Made by a program: the position numbers and the translations under genes. The notes beneath the pieces were generated by a model. The model saw only the letters and a program-made list of their open reading frames with translations. It was not told the DNA's origin and made no database searches. From RYN-417 sp043745485 (GTDB lineage Bacteria; Patescibacteriota; Saccharimonadia; Saccharimonadales; JACDBH01), in the NCBI GenBank assembly GCA_043745485.1, contig JAYTSU010000034.1:1-45943 (forward strand): a DNA stretch of 45,943 nt, in the 5' to 3' direction. This document shows positions 33,051-41,608 of this stretch, one piece after another (within the stretch, counting starts at the first letter, position 1; each line of letters opens with the position of its first letter).

Positions 33051-33161
33051 ACCCCCACAAGCATAGCTTGCGGGGACCCCTTTTGAGAATTTTATACGGC
33101 TGCGTGCTATACACTTCAGTTACAGTCTCTTTCGTTCGACGCATGACCGGTAATAGCCGAA
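33051..33161 (+). repeat. Dispersed intergenic hairpin element, copy D
   Basis: Stem CCCCCACAAGC / GCTTGCGGGG (loop ATA; one C-A position), ACCCC, exactly 38 nt, GTTACAGTCTCTTTCGTT, then a GACCGGTAATAGCCGAA dyad. It separates the main pil genes from the minor pilin unit. The remaining 27 nt to 33189 hold nothing evident. Confidence 0.85.
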
Positions 33162-33188
33162 TCATCCTAGATCATGGCGAGTGGGCTT

Positions 33189-34061
33189 TTAGTATAAGAG
33201 GAATTTTTTGCGGTACCAGGCCGCAATACTTGCGCCGAAAAGCTTGACGATGATTGTCGCTACTATTAAGAACGGTCCAAATGGGATGTGGCTTTTGGTT
33301 GTTATTTTTTTACTCCAAAGCCCTGGTAAAATAACTACTGTTCCGATTAAAGAGGCAAAAAACAGTACCAAAAATGATTGCAGCGGCACTGCAATGATAA
33401 AGCCAGCTATTATTCCATACTTCACGTCTCCACCACCTATCCACTTGCCCTTTGAGACCTGGAACAATGCCCAGAAAAGCCCAGCCGCGATTAACAAGCT
33501 GATAACAGTATCTTTAAACCCATGTAGCCCACTGTGAAAAACCGTGATGTTAACAACTGCAGTGATTGCACTGACAATAATGAGCGGATATGTAATGCGG
33601 TTGGGTAGCAGTAGCCACCGAAGGTCGTAAATAAGCAAAGCCATGAATCCAACCAATAGGATGCACCACATAACAAAGTTGAAAGTGCCCATTGCATTGA
33701 AGTTATATGGCCAATATACATACGAAGCAACAAATAGTCCTGCTGTAAGCAGCTCAACTAATGGATACTGCTTGGATATGGGTTTATGACAATAGCGACA
33801 CTTGCCCCCTAGCCCCAGCCAACTTAAGAGTGGTATAAGATCGCCAGCGTGCAGCGTATGATGACATTCAGGGCACATGCTACGCCCTTTTATGATGGAC
33901 AAGTCTGCGCTTTTGAATGTAGCTCTCTTCTCAGTTGTTTTCTTATTGTGTTTTGGATGGTCTTGTTCATGTATACGCCAAACTAAAGCATTTACGAAGC
34001 TACCAAAACATACACCAAGAAGTATTAGTATTGTAATGACCATTACCATGTATGGTATCAC
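33189..34061 (-). CDS. pilD: Prepilin peptidase
   Basis: The 290-aa product is a polytopic aspartic protease that cleaves prepilin leaders at the inner face of the membrane. It shows GVCFGSFVNALVWR, a zinc site of two CxxC pairs (CPECHH and CRYCHK), the catalytic Asp in YDLRWLLLPNRITYP and the second in GGGDVKYG. The start codon is the GTG at 34061 or the ATG at 34049; the latter leaves the pilA terminator free. All prepilins here, including the mini-pilin, are probable substrates. Confidence 0.93.
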   Translation of the reverse strand: MIPYMVMVITILILLGVCFGSFVNALVWRIHEQDHPKHNKKTTEKRATFKSADLSIIKGRSMCPECHHTLHAGDLIPLLSWLGLGGKCRYCHKPISKQYPLVELLTAGLFVASYVYWPYNFNAMGTFNFVMWCILLVGFMALLIYDLRWLLLPNRITYPLIIVSAITAVVNITVFHSGLHGFKDTVISLLIAAGLFWALFQVSKGKWIGGGDVKYGIIAGFIIAVPLQSFLVLFFASLIGTVVILPGLWSKKITTKSHIPFGPFLIVATIIVKLFGASIAAWYRKKFLLY

Positions 34062-34096
34062 AAAAAAGGAGCCCCCTTACAGGGACCCCTTTTTTC
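34062..34096 (-). terminator. Terminator after pilA
   Basis: A dyad with A6 on one side and T6 on the other: AAAAAAGG..GCCCCC-TTAC-AGGG..CCTTTTTT. It can end pilA transcripts on the minus strand and limits read-through into pilD. Confidence 0.65.
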
Positions 34097-34111
34097 TTAT
34101 TGATCGCTATT

Positions 34112-34591
34112 TTATGACTCTTGGCACTGTGCAACTTTTGCACCACCACTACCTTCAATATCAAATACCGCAACTATACTACGAGCGGTTGCTCCAGTGA
34201 CGACCGCAGCGTTATTTACGCATTTTGCGTAATTTGCTACTACAATCTTGTCTAGATCAGCAGGATCAGCAACTATAGTTGCAGCAACTTGTTTTACGAA
34301 TGTAACGTTTGCAGCGGTTTGATAGTAAGCAAGCGTAGGATTTGCGTTAGCAAATACTGTACTGAATACACCAGAAGCTGGCAGAGAACCATTATTGTTA
34401 TTTGAATATTCAGTTACTGCACCGAGAATAGAACTAATATCTGATCTTCGTTGTGTATTGCGAGAGTTACGCTGCAATGCAGGAACTGCCAAGAACACGA
34501 TTAACATAATCAAACCGGCGATTGCCAAAACAATCAAGACTTCAATAATAGTGAAGCCTTCTTCTCTTTTACTTTTAAAGTTGCCCACCAT
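34112..34591 (-). CDS. pilA: Major type IV pilin
   Basis: From the ATG at 34591 the product is 159 aa: leader VGNFKSKREEG, then FTIIEVLIVLAIAGLIMLIV with Glu5, and a globular domain with a Cys pair near the end (KCVNNAAVV ... QCQES). An upstream ATG at 34666 would lie in the promoter. AAGGGG provides a ribosome-binding site. It has its own promoter and a terminator, as expected for the abundant subunit. Confidence 0.92.
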   Translation of the reverse strand: MVGNFKSKREEGFTIIEVLIVLAIAGLIMLIVFLAVPALQRNSRNTQRRSDISSILGAVTEYSNNNNGSLPASGVFSTVFANANPTLAYYQTAANVTFVKQVAATIVADPADLDKIVVANYAKCVNNAAVVTGATARSIVAVFDIEGSGGAKVAQCQES

Positions 34592-34637
34592 CGTTGTTTT
34601 CCCCTTTCGGTTTGAGGATATTAATTTGTATATTCCG

Positions 34638-34666
34638 ATAATACCGTTAATTCTTAAAAAGCACAA
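34638..34666 (-). promoter_or_regulatory. pilA promoter
   Basis: -35 TTGTGC (34666-34661), 17-nt spacer, -10 TATTAT (34643-34638), leader about 40 nt with a ribosome-binding site. Confidence 0.6.
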
Positions 34667-34697
34667 GCGTTATACGACAGAGATGCTTCCCTGATGA

Positions 34698-35921
34698 TTA
34701 ACGTATGTTCTGTGTTTGCCCTGCAAGACCATAAATTGGGAGTAAAATAGCGGCCACAAGGATGAAAGCCACAATTCCCAGAAGCACCATCATGACTGGC
34801 TCGATGATGGTCGAAATAGTCTTAATCTGTTCATCAACTTCTTTTTCATAATATTCAGCTACTTTTTCCATCATCTGTTCAATCTGACCAGATTGTTCAC
34901 CAATCTTGAGCATGTTCGGGACTAGAACCAAGAAATTTGGATCTTTTTCTATAGCCGTAGATAAAGCCTTACCACCGCGAACTTTCTCGGCTGCCTTGTT
35001 GAGGGACCGTGCAATATGCACGTTATTAACCGCTCTGGACGTGATATCAAGCACTTGGAGCAACGGGACACCGCTAGACACTAATGTTGTACCCGTACGA
35101 GCAAAGCGCGCCATATACATCTTCATGAATAGCGGGCCAATAGGCCAGCCTTTCATTTTGAGCTTATCTATAATTTCTTTACCGGGACCAGTGCGAGCCC
35201 ACTTAGTTGTCATAAAGGTTAAGACTCCCATGACAATGAGCACGAGCCACCAGTACTTGATGGTAAAGTGTGATATAGCTAACAAAAATATAGTGATGAA
35301 TGGCAACTTTGCACCAGCGATACCTTTATAAATTCCCTCTACTTGCGGTAAGACTTTTACAATCATGAAGCCTACCACTGCCACCATCACGAGCAAGACG
35401 ATAATCGGATATGCCATTGCCCCGCGCACTTTGCTGATAATTTCTGCGTCCTTTTCTTGCTGAAGAGCAACACGCTCCAAAGCCTTATCTAGCGTTCCAG
35501 ATGCCTCACCTGCCGAAACCAAGCTCACGAACACTTGATTAAATACCTTTGGATGTTTTTCTAATGATTTTGCAAACGCTCCACCCGCTTCAACATCACT
35601 AATAAGCTTGTTGATGACAATTTTTAAGGGCTTACTCTGCGTTTGGTCAGCAACACTGCGGAGGCTCTGAACCAACGGCAAACCAGCATTGATAAGTGTC
35701 GAGAGCTGACGAGCAAACAAAATTCTGTCTTTAGCTTTGACTTTGTTTAAGAGTTTGGAAACGGGGTTTGCACCACCAGCATCCTTGACAGTTATACTAA
35801 GAGGAGAAAGCCCTTCTTGTTGAATAAGCTTAGCTGCCGATTGTTCATTGTCTGCCTCAACCTCGGCCTTAACGAGCTGGCCGGTCCGAGAATCACGAGC
35901 TTCGTACTTAAAACTTAACAT
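34698..35921 (-). CDS. pilC: Type IV pilus inner-membrane platform protein
   Basis: The 407-aa product has the GspF/PilC duplicated architecture: FKYEARDSRTGQLVKAEVEA at the start, two helical GspF domains (about 65-190 and 270-390; FARQLSTLINAGLPL and FARTGTTLVSSGVPL) and three membrane helices (about 170-190, 220-240, 375-395). It connects the motor ATPases to the pilus base. It lies 6 nt after pilT. Confidence 0.94.
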   Translation of the reverse strand: MLSFKYEARDSRTGQLVKAEVEADNEQSAAKLIQQEGLSPLSITVKDAGGANPVSKLLNKVKAKDRILFARQLSTLINAGLPLVQSLRSVADQTQSKPLKIVINKLISDVEAGGAFAKSLEKHPKVFNQVFVSLVSAGEASGTLDKALERVALQQEKDAEIISKVRGAMAYPIIVLLVMVAVVGFMIVKVLPQVEGIYKGIAGAKLPFITIFLLAISHFTIKYWWLVLIVMGVLTFMTTKWARTGPGKEIIDKLKMKGWPIGPLFMKMYMARFARTGTTLVSSGVPLLQVLDITSRAVNNVHIARSLNKAAEKVRGGKALSTAIEKDPNFLVLVPNMLKIGEQSGQIEQMMEKVAEYYEKEVDEQIKTISTIIEPVMMVLLGIVAFILVAAILLPIYGLAGQTQNIR

Positions 35922-35927
35922 CTCAGC

Positions 35928-36998
35928 TTAGCTCCTCATCAATCGGTCTAATTCTTCGATATCAACGGCATAATTGCGAGCCTCGTCATACGTAATTGTC
36001 CCTGCATGGATGAGCGTAACGAGTGTTTTATCCATGCTCTGCATACCAAATTCGGCACCTGTCTGGATTACGGCATCAAGCTGATGACTCTTGCCCTCGC
36101 GGATAATGTTGCGTACTGCTGGCGTTGCTACGAGGATCTCAGACGCAGCAATACGCCCACCACCAATGGCTGGTATAAGCCGCTGACTACAGATGGCCAT
36201 TAGAATGTTACTCAACTGAGCTCGGATCTGTGGTTGTTGGTGTGGTGGAAAGACATCGATCATACGGTCGATTGATTGGGCTGCAGAGTTAGTGTGCAGT
36301 GTCGCAAAAACCAAGTGACCTGTTTCTGCAATGGTTATAGCCGCGGCAATAGTTTCGAGATCACGCATTTCTCCAATCAACACAACGTCTGGATCTTGGC
36401 GCAAAGCACTCCGAAGCGCTGCGCTAAAAGAGTATGTGTCGTAGTGCACTTCTCGCTGTACAATAACCGAATGCTTACTCTTGTGCGTAAATTCGATTGG
36501 GTCCTCAATGGTAATAATATGCTGAGATTTTTCGGAATTGATCTTATGTATTAAGGCAGCAAGTGTCGTCGACTTTCCTGAACCAGTAGGGCCAGTTACA
36601 AGCACAAGGCCACGTGGGTAGTCAGTAAACTTTTGCACGACAGGAGGCAATCCCAGTTGTTCGACAGTCAATATTTCGTTGGGTATCAAGCGAAGTGCAG
36701 CAGCCAAGTTGCCACGCTCGTGGAAGGAGTTCACGCGAAAACGGCCAAGGTCGCCAAAGGCAAAACTAAAGTCAAACTCTTTGTCTTTGAGCAAAATTTG
36801 CTTTTGATCTTCGTCTAATATGGCAAAAATTAAAGTCTCGACTGTTTCTTCTGTTAAAGCTTCAGCGCCAGAAACCGGTAATAATGCGCCATCAACACGG
36901 AGCGTCGGCGGAAGTCCAACTTGCAAGTGAAGATCGGAGGCCTTCTTCTTAATTACTTCTTCAAGTAAAATTTCAATACGCGGAGCAGCAGATGCCAT
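35928..36998 (-). CDS. pilT: Pilus retraction ATPase
   Basis: The 356-aa product has Walker A GPTGSGKST (from residue 136), the Asp box IEDPIEF, Walker B RQDPDVVLIGEMRD, the His box TGHLVFATLHTN, and the PilT-specific VRNIIREGK (AIRNLIRE-like) motif. Retraction implies twitching or DNA uptake and host contact dynamics. Confidence 0.95.
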   Translation of the reverse strand: MASAAPRIEILLEEVIKKKASDLHLQVGLPPTLRVDGALLPVSGAEALTEETVETLIFAILDEDQKQILLKDKEFDFSFAFGDLGRFRVNSFHERGNLAAALRLIPNEILTVEQLGLPPVVQKFTDYPRGLVLVTGPTGSGKSTTLAALIHKINSEKSQHIITIEDPIEFTHKSKHSVIVQREVHYDTYSFSAALRSALRQDPDVVLIGEMRDLETIAAAITIAETGHLVFATLHTNSAAQSIDRMIDVFPPHQQPQIRAQLSNILMAICSQRLIPAIGGGRIAASEILVATPAVRNIIREGKSHQLDAVIQTGAEFGMQSMDKTLVTLIHAGTITYDEARNYAVDIEELDRLMRS

Positions 36999-37049
36999 TA
37001 TATGCCACCTACCTGTTGTTTAATTCGTATCATCCCCACTCCTTCTTTT

Positions 37050-38837
37050 TTATGCCACATCATCTGCAGCCACTCTGTTTACTTCTGCTAAGCTGGTCCT
37101 GCCGGCTAGTGCTTTTAGATACCCGTCTTGCTGCATTGTAATCATACCGTTGCTTTGTGCAGCCTTCTGGATCTCTCCTGCCGTTGCCCGCTTCATGATT
37201 AGATCCTGAATGTTTTCCTTAACATCAAAGACTTCATAAAGCCCTAGTCGACCTTTGTAGCCACCAGGCGCATCGGGTGCATCCTTACCCTTACTCAAAG
37301 TATAAGCGGTTTGACCACGAAGTGGCAAGGTTTTATAGCCTAGATCTGCTGCAAACGCTGCAACATCACTTTCTTTCTCAGGCAGCAAGTGTCCAATATA
37401 TTTATTAATTGCCTCCGCTTCAATCTTGTCACACTGATATTCTTCTGGCACGGCAATCCGCCGGACCAAACGCTGGCCAATAACTACACGCACGGTACTG
37501 GCAATCAAAAATGGTTCTATGCCCATATCAAGAAGCCGCGGCAAAATTCCGGCTGCAGAGTTAGTGTGCAATGTACTAAAAACCAAGTGTCCTGTTAAGG
37601 CCGCTTGCACTGCCAGGTTGGCAGTCTCTGGGTCGCGAATTTCTCCGACCATCACGACGTTTGGATCTTGACGCAATATTGAGCGCAACCCAGCAGCAAA
37701 CGTCAGGCCAACATCTGCATTAACCTGAATTTGGTTGATGCCATCCATCTTATACTCAACAGGATCCTCAAGCGTGACGATGTTTATACTTTCGTTCTTT
37801 ATTTCCTGAATGAGCGCATAGAGGCTGGTTGACTTACCCGACCCGGTAGGACCCGATGTCAAAACCATGCCGTTAGGGTTCTTTACACCGTCGCGAATGG
37901 TGCGAAGTGCACGGCCGGTATAGCCCATATCCTCAAGCTTAAAGCTGGTGCCAGATTTGTCTAGTAAACGAATAACCACTTGTTCTCCCCAAACTACCGG
38001 GCTGATTGCAATACGGAGGTCAATATCCTTGTCTCCGACATGAATAGTAAACTGACCATCTTGCGGTATACGGTGTTCATCAATCTTGAGGTTACTTAAG
38101 ATCTTAATACGGCTGACTAGTGGTGGCTCTGTTGATTTTGGTAACTTCATGATCTCGCGTAACACACCGTCAATCCGGGCGCGGATCTTGAGTTCATTTT
38201 CGAGTGGTTCAATATGTATATCCGATGCGCGGCTCTTAGCAGCGTACTCTAAAATAGTCGAAAGCGCCTTTGAAATTGGTGAGTCCTGCACAATTGTACG
38301 GATATTCTTAACTTTTGATGTGTCAGTAAGGCTACCGCCAGGCTGATCTGTAACACTCTGATCCTCAAGTGAGTCTGTAACACCTTTTGCAAGTGATGAG
38401 GGATACTGCAGGAGTATGTTACGAATGCCTTCTTCACTGGCAGCATAAACCTTAAGCGGGCGTCCAATTTTGTTGCTTAAGAAATCTACAGCCTGAACAT
38501 TGTCGGCATCGAGCATAGCCACTACAAGACGATGCTGCATTTCTCCCAGTGGGACCGCCATATACCGCTCAGCTATCTCTTGGGGCAACAACTCCAGTGT
38601 TTTTAGATCGACGAGTGTACTGACAAGGTTTACATACGGTACTTTTGTAACTTGGGCAATTGTCTTGGTTAGATGCTCGTTATCTATAAGTTTGTCTGCG
38701 ACCAGTTGTGAAAATAAAGGGGTACTATTGAGCTCTGCTTTTTTCTTAGCTGCGGCTAGCTTGTCTACGGCAACTAATTTATCCTTAATAAGCTGGTCTT
38801 CTACCTGCTTTTGGATGGCGGCAGATAAGACGCTCAT
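37050..38837 (-). CDS. pilB: Pilus extension ATPase
   Basis: The 595-aa product has the N-terminal MshEN-like domain (about 1-150), a linker, and the GspE ATPase core: GPTGSGKST (from 329), TLEDPVEY, RQDPNVVMVGEIRD and GHLVFSTLHTN. The C-terminal tetracysteine zinc motif of typical PilB/GspE is absent; only one Cys (EYQCDK) remains there, and a loop with GKDAPDAPGGYKGRLG follows. ATP hydrolysis should be intact. Confidence 0.95.
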   Translation of the reverse strand: MSVLSAAIQKQVEDQLIKDKLVAVDKLAAAKKKAELNSTPLFSQLVADKLIDNEHLTKTIAQVTKVPYVNLVSTLVDLKTLELLPQEIAERYMAVPLGEMQHRLVVAMLDADNVQAVDFLSNKIGRPLKVYAASEEGIRNILLQYPSSLAKGVTDSLEDQSVTDQPGGSLTDTSKVKNIRTIVQDSPISKALSTILEYAAKSRASDIHIEPLENELKIRARIDGVLREIMKLPKSTEPPLVSRIKILSNLKIDEHRIPQDGQFTIHVGDKDIDLRIAISPVVWGEQVVIRLLDKSGTSFKLEDMGYTGRALRTIRDGVKNPNGMVLTSGPTGSGKSTSLYALIQEIKNESINIVTLEDPVEYKMDGINQIQVNADVGLTFAAGLRSILRQDPNVVMVGEIRDPETANLAVQAALTGHLVFSTLHTNSAAGILPRLLDMGIEPFLIASTVRVVIGQRLVRRIAVPEEYQCDKIEAEAINKYIGHLLPEKESDVAAFAADLGYKTLPLRGQTAYTLSKGKDAPDAPGGYKGRLGLYEVFDVKENIQDLIMKRATAGEIQKAAQSNGMITMQQDGYLKALAGRTSLAEVNRVAADDVA

Positions 38838-38896
38838 TGGTTTACCACTTTCCTGCCAGCAGTACTAAAGGTATTATTCACGTTTTTTTGCACCTC

Positions 38897-39142
38897 TTAC
38901 TCGTTAGCGAATGGCTGACTGTTAGTGTTTGGCCCAATTGTAATCACCGTCGTTGGATTAACTGCTTCAGTGTTAAAGATTTTCTTATCTGGCAAATCAA
39001 AGTTTGAGCCAATTGGATTTACCACTTCAACAGTGAGCTTCTGGTCTTTTGCACTAAACAAGAAATTACTGCAGATGAGGTAGGAGAATATACCTGCGAT
39101 AAAAACCGTGATTATAATAACAACTATGTCTTTTTGTTTCAT
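38897..39142 (-). CDS. Small bitopic membrane protein of the pil operon
   Basis: The 81-aa product has one membrane helix (about 5-28) and an outer part of about 50 residues rich in Asn/Val/Thr. It starts within pilO (4-nt ATGA overlap). It stands where pilP sits in other operons but shows no lipoprotein signal or PilP domain, so I do not name it. Confidence 0.7.
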   Translation of the reverse strand: MKQKDIVVIIITVFIAGIFSYLICSNFLFSAKDQKLTVEVVNPIGSNFDLPDKKIFNTEAVNPTTVITIGPNTNSQPFANE

Positions 39143-39798
39143 TTGACCACCTTGGACCCTATCTTAAGGTCTTTTTCTGGTTGATAAAATGTATTAGCAG
39201 AAATTACAGCTTGTATATTAGTGTTCGTACCAGTGAGTAATATACTTTGGACTTGGAACGGTCGGATTGATTTTTCAAGAGTTGCACTTAATTTTTGGAT
39301 GCCGGCATAATCCGACTTTATATCTACAGAGAATGGCATTGCTACTGCTTTCGTAGCAGAACCTGTGGCTTGAGCGGATGCATCATCGGTACCAGTAATT
39401 GCATTGATCTTGTAGCCAGTCAGTAACTTCTCGAGGCTAGTCGCAAGTGCTGGGAAGTCATATTTACTTGGCAGAGCATCAAGCACCAGTTTCCCGTTGT
39501 CGCCATCGCGCTCACCAGAGCCTATACCACTTCCACCTATCAAATTAGGGTTTTGCGCAGCAAATGATTTGTAGGAAGCTACCAAAGTAGCAACAGCGGT
39601 TTTATTAGCTTTTAGCTGTTTTACTGCCTTTTCTTTTTCGCTTGCAACTTTATTAAGATAATTAGCTTGAGACAAAAATGTTTTGCTGGCAACCAGTGAA
39701 AACATTGTAATAATAGACGCACCTATGACCAGTCCGAGCATCATTGCCTGGGTTTTATCAACTTGTATCCGCTTTGTCTGATGGAGATTTTTTGCCAT
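39139..39798 (-). CDS. pilO: PilO-like pilus alignment protein
   Basis: The 219-aa product has a short cytoplasmic N terminus, one membrane helix (about 17-38), a coiled coil (about 40-75) and a ferredoxin-like outer domain (FSVDIKSDYAGIQKLSATLE, RPFQVQSILLTG). This is the PilO topology. It lies directly after pilN with the start overlapping the stop by one base. Confidence 0.85.
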   Translation of the reverse strand: MAKNLHQTKRIQVDKTQAMMLGLVIGASIITMFSLVASKTFLSQANYLNKVASEKEKAVKQLKANKTAVATLVASYKSFAAQNPNLIGGSGIGSGERDGDNGKLVLDALPSKYDFPALATSLEKLLTGYKINAITGTDDASAQATGSATKAVAMPFSVDIKSDYAGIQKLSATLEKSIRPFQVQSILLTGTNTNIQAVISANTFYQPEKDLKIGSKVVK

Positions 39799-40475
39799 TA
39801 GTTTGTTCCTTTCGAATCAAAAACGCCTGTACTTAAACCTGGCAGTTCTGTTTTGGACCGTGTTGTGATTGTCTTTGGAACATTGAGTGTTACTGTCTTT
39901 GAGCCATCGAATAAAGTAGCGTCAAATAAGAAGTCGATTGTGTAGGTGGCATTTACAGCATCCCGGTTAAATGCCGTCAGAACAACCTGCGAGAAGGCCT
40001 TGGATTCGTCTTTAGAGCCGTCAACGGAGTATGTCGTAAACTTAAGCGTGTCAATGTAACGATTTACTGCTTCCAGGCTTTTTGCAGTACCCGTTATATT
40101 AAGTGCAGTTGTATCAAACTTTATATCGATTTTCGTCATACTGATATCAGCCGGTGTCGTGGATTGGATGTAGCTATACAGACGGCTTGTTACTGGACGT
40201 TGTTTATATAATTCAGGCAGACTATTGAGCTGGTTCTGAATCGTAAGGATCTTAGCCAGGTCTGGTGTGCCCGAAAGGCTTGATTCATAACTCTTTATGT
40301 CTTTATTCAGGTCCTTGATGTGCTTTTTTTGCAAAGAAACAGCCGAGAACATAAGTATAAGTATTATAAGCGACAGCGCTACCGACAGCCCTGAAGTGAT
40401 CATGACTACTCGCTTTGCCTTCTGGGCCTTTATATACGCAACTTTAACATCAGGTAGCAGGTTAAACTGAATCAT
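39798..40475 (-). CDS. pilN: PilN-like pilus alignment protein
   Basis: The 225-aa product begins with INLLP-like IQFNLLPDVKVAYIKAQKAKR, the segment PilM binds. It continues with a membrane helix (about 26-48), a coiled coil and an outer domain (TMTKIDIKF..ALNITGTAKSLEAVNRYID). It overlaps pilM by one base. Confidence 0.88.
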   Translation of the reverse strand: MIQFNLLPDVKVAYIKAQKAKRVVMITSGLSVALSLIILILMFSAVSLQKKHIKDLNKDIKSYESSLSGTPDLAKILTIQNQLNSLPELYKQRPVTSRLYSYIQSTTPADISMTKIDIKFDTTALNITGTAKSLEAVNRYIDTLKFTTYSVDGSKDESKAFSQVVLTAFNRDAVNATYTIDFLFDATLFDGSKTVTLNVPKTITTRSKTELPGLSTGVFDSKGTN

Positions 40476-41515
40476 TATTCTTGCCTCTGTGCAAGACCAG
40501 CTGCAACACCGAAGTGATTAGATAGACTCAGCAATTCGTTTTGGCGATCTGCCGGGAATGCAATATTACGCCACGCATTACCAATTTCAACATTCAAGCC
40601 AAATTTATTTGCCAGAAACAATGGGAATTCTGCTAAGGTTGATGCCCCGCCGGTTACGATAATTCTGTCAATACGCGTGTTTAAATATCGAGTGGTAAAG
40701 AACTTTATAGACTTGTCCACATCACCCACCAACAGCTCCACTGTGCCGACAATGGCGTTATAGATCTGGCCTTCAAGCTTATCTTTGCCAAGCCCAAACT
40801 TAAACACAAATTGTTGTGCTTGTTGTTCGTCAATGTTGAGGTTTTGCATCGCACTTTTTACAATTGCATCGCTGCCGGTTGGGATGGATCGGGTCAAACG
40901 CGGCACGCCGTTCATAGTAATAATAATGTCGGTTGTTTTGTTGCCAATGTCCAAAACCATCGTCGGCAATATAGTTTCTGGTGCGGTCATAGCACGTGCC
41001 AATGCCAGCGTATCAGGCTCAAACGCAATAACATTCAGCCCAATTGATTCCAACGCGTCCAAGCGGCCTTCAATATATTCATTAGCCACACTTGAAAGCA
41101 ACACTTCTACTTTTCCTTGATCCTTTGGAGAGTCTCCCAGCAGTGCCCAGTCTAGCTTACTCTCAGACACAGGAGTTGGGATCAACGCGTCTGCTTGGAA
41201 GTTAATTGTCTTGCCAAGTTCGCTTGGGCTCAGGCGGTCCATATCAACAACTGTCGTAAACACTCTGTTAGAAGGCAGGCCAACGGCAACATCTTTGATG
41301 GTTATGTCAGCTTGTTCCAAAAGTCCTTTTATAACCTGCACAAGCTTCTGCTGATCTGCCTTAGCATCACTGACAGACAGCTTTTGTTCTATTGGTGCAT
41401 AGCCGTATTTGACTAATGTCTTGTTAGGACCACTGCCGCGTAGCTGGACGGCCCTAACAGCCGTAGTCCCGATGTCTAGTCCAAAGAAGTCAGATACCCC
41501 ACTCAGCATGCTCAT
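40475..41515 (-). CDS. pilM: PilM actin-like cytoplasmic pilus protein
   Basis: The 346-aa product has the actin/FtsA fold: FFGLDIGTTAVRAVQL, VLDIGNKTTDIIITMNGVP and VTGGASTLAEFP nucleotide-binding motifs. PilM binds PilN and links the cytoplasmic motor to the envelope complex. It heads the main pil transcription unit, which runs pilM-N-O-(81 aa)-B-T-C. Confidence 0.93.
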   Translation of the reverse strand: MSMLSGVSDFFGLDIGTTAVRAVQLRGSGPNKTLVKYGYAPIEQKLSVSDAKADQQKLVQVIKGLLEQADITIKDVAVGLPSNRVFTTVVDMDRLSPSELGKTINFQADALIPTPVSESKLDWALLGDSPKDQGKVEVLLSSVANEYIEGRLDALESIGLNVIAFEPDTLALARAMTAPETILPTMVLDIGNKTTDIIITMNGVPRLTRSIPTGSDAIVKSAMQNLNIDEQQAQQFVFKFGLGKDKLEGQIYNAIVGTVELLVGDVDKSIKFFTTRYLNTRIDRIIVTGGASTLAEFPLFLANKFGLNVEIGNAWRNIAFPADRQNELLSLSNHFGVAAGLAQRQE

Positions 41516-41526
41516 AATTACTTAAA

Positions 41527-41535
41527 ATTATAGCA
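41527..41535 (-). promoter_or_regulatory. Extended -10 promoter of the main pil operon
   Basis: The minus strand reads CGCTTATGC-TATAAT (TATAAT 41532-41527), 11 nt, ATG at 41515, giving a 4-nt leader. Confidence 0.6.
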
Positions 41536-41608
41536 TAAGCGTGACGTAATCAATCTACTACTTATACGTAAACGTAGTTTGCGCGTTTCAATAGATAAAT
41601 GTGTCAAT

